A DNA stretch of 56,002 nt from Capnocytophaga catalasegens (GTDB taxonomy: Bacteria; Bacteroidota; Bacteroidia; Flavobacteriales; Flavobacteriaceae): contig NZ_BPMA01000036.1 of assembly GCF_026005215.1 (NCBI RefSeq), forward strand, positions 15,295 to 71,296. Direction: 5' to 3'. The notes under the pieces are model-generated. The model was given only the letters and a program-made list of their open reading frames with translations. It made no database searches and had not been told where the DNA came from. Numbering within the stretch: position 1 is the stretch's first letter; every line of letters starts with the position of its first letter. Shown here piece by piece: positions 55,944 to 56,002 of this stretch. The position numbers and the translations under genes are program-made.

Positions 55944-56002
55944 ATGAATATTTTCAGTTTCATGGCGCATTTCGGTACAGAAGCAGATTGTCGCAATCAT
56001 TT
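55944..56002 (+). mobile_element. IS1595-family transposase, N-terminal fragment (cut by window edge)
   Basis: The plus strand opens MNIFSFMAHFGTEADCRNH, then the window ends. The pattern M-N-I-F-x-F-x-x-x-F-x-x-E-x-x-C-x-x-H-F is the start of IS1595-type transposases, whose N-terminal region next contains a zinc ribbon. Only 19 full codons are visible, so the call rests on this short motif. The left inverted repeat should lie between about 55850 and 55920, but I could not pick it out with one end only. Confidence 0.6.

Overview
The window looks like a chromosomal segment of a low-GC Bacteroidota bacterium, most likely Flavobacteriaceae and possibly Capnocytophaga-like (genus is inference). 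The evidence is a SusC/SusD pair, TAnnTTTG-type -7 boxes upstream of many genes, almost no Shine-Dalgarno sequences, lipoproteins with acidic/lysine residues after the lipid-anchor Cys, an rplM-rpsI-rpsB-tsf ribosomal operon, and the DUF4293/rho divergent pair. Most of it is core metabolism and housekeeping, with one polysaccharide utilisation locus (PUL) and an insertion sequence cut by the right edge.

Layout. 1-115: tRNA-Pro (cut) and tRNA-Ser, minus strand. 243-4720: a minus-strand run pncB, a small membrane protein, an Smr-domain protein, mgsA and a PgpH-type cyclic-di-AMP phosphodiesterase. 4794-14561: a PUL read on the minus strand (susC, susD, LamG-type surface lipoprotein, GH144, small membrane protein, GH3), closed by a good terminator; GH144 plus GH3 predicts beta-1,2-glucan as substrate. 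14820-21106: alaS, a GNAT-like protein with an outer-membrane barrel protein, and sucC. 21305-22263: an isolated plus-strand operon of two paralogous roadblock-like proteins. 22272-24948: hisS and a CoA-transferase. 25085-29641 (plus): bioD, kdsA, a 41-bp tandem repeat array, manA, a GH130 enzyme and rlmH. 29707-36274 (minus): purL, then rplM-rpsI-rpsB-tsf with structured RNA between its genes. 36519-40369: a small membrane protein, aroB, and exbB-exbD-tonB. 40407-46409 (minus): ligA, a deoxyhypusine-synthase-like protein, an aminopeptidase P and a helical protein of unknown function. 46535-46954: a second tandem array with a 42-bp period. 46992-55829: S9 peptidase and a lipoprotein; brnQ-bioF; DUF4293; rho; a multi-domain surface lipoprotein without an ATG start. 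55944-end: start of an IS1595-type transposase.

How the parts fit. The ExbB-ExbD-TonB set could energise the SusC transporter of the PUL. Lipoprotein signals suggest that GH144 cuts glucan at the surface, SusCD imports the oligosaccharides, and the GH3 enzyme (no acidic export signal) finishes them in the periplasm. bioD and bioF are 25 kb apart, so biotin synthesis is scattered here.

The least explained structures are the two degenerate A/T-rich arrays (41 and 42 bp, both close to four helical turns, both directly 3' of a gene), the paired roadblock-like proteins, and a stem-rich RNA just before rpsB.
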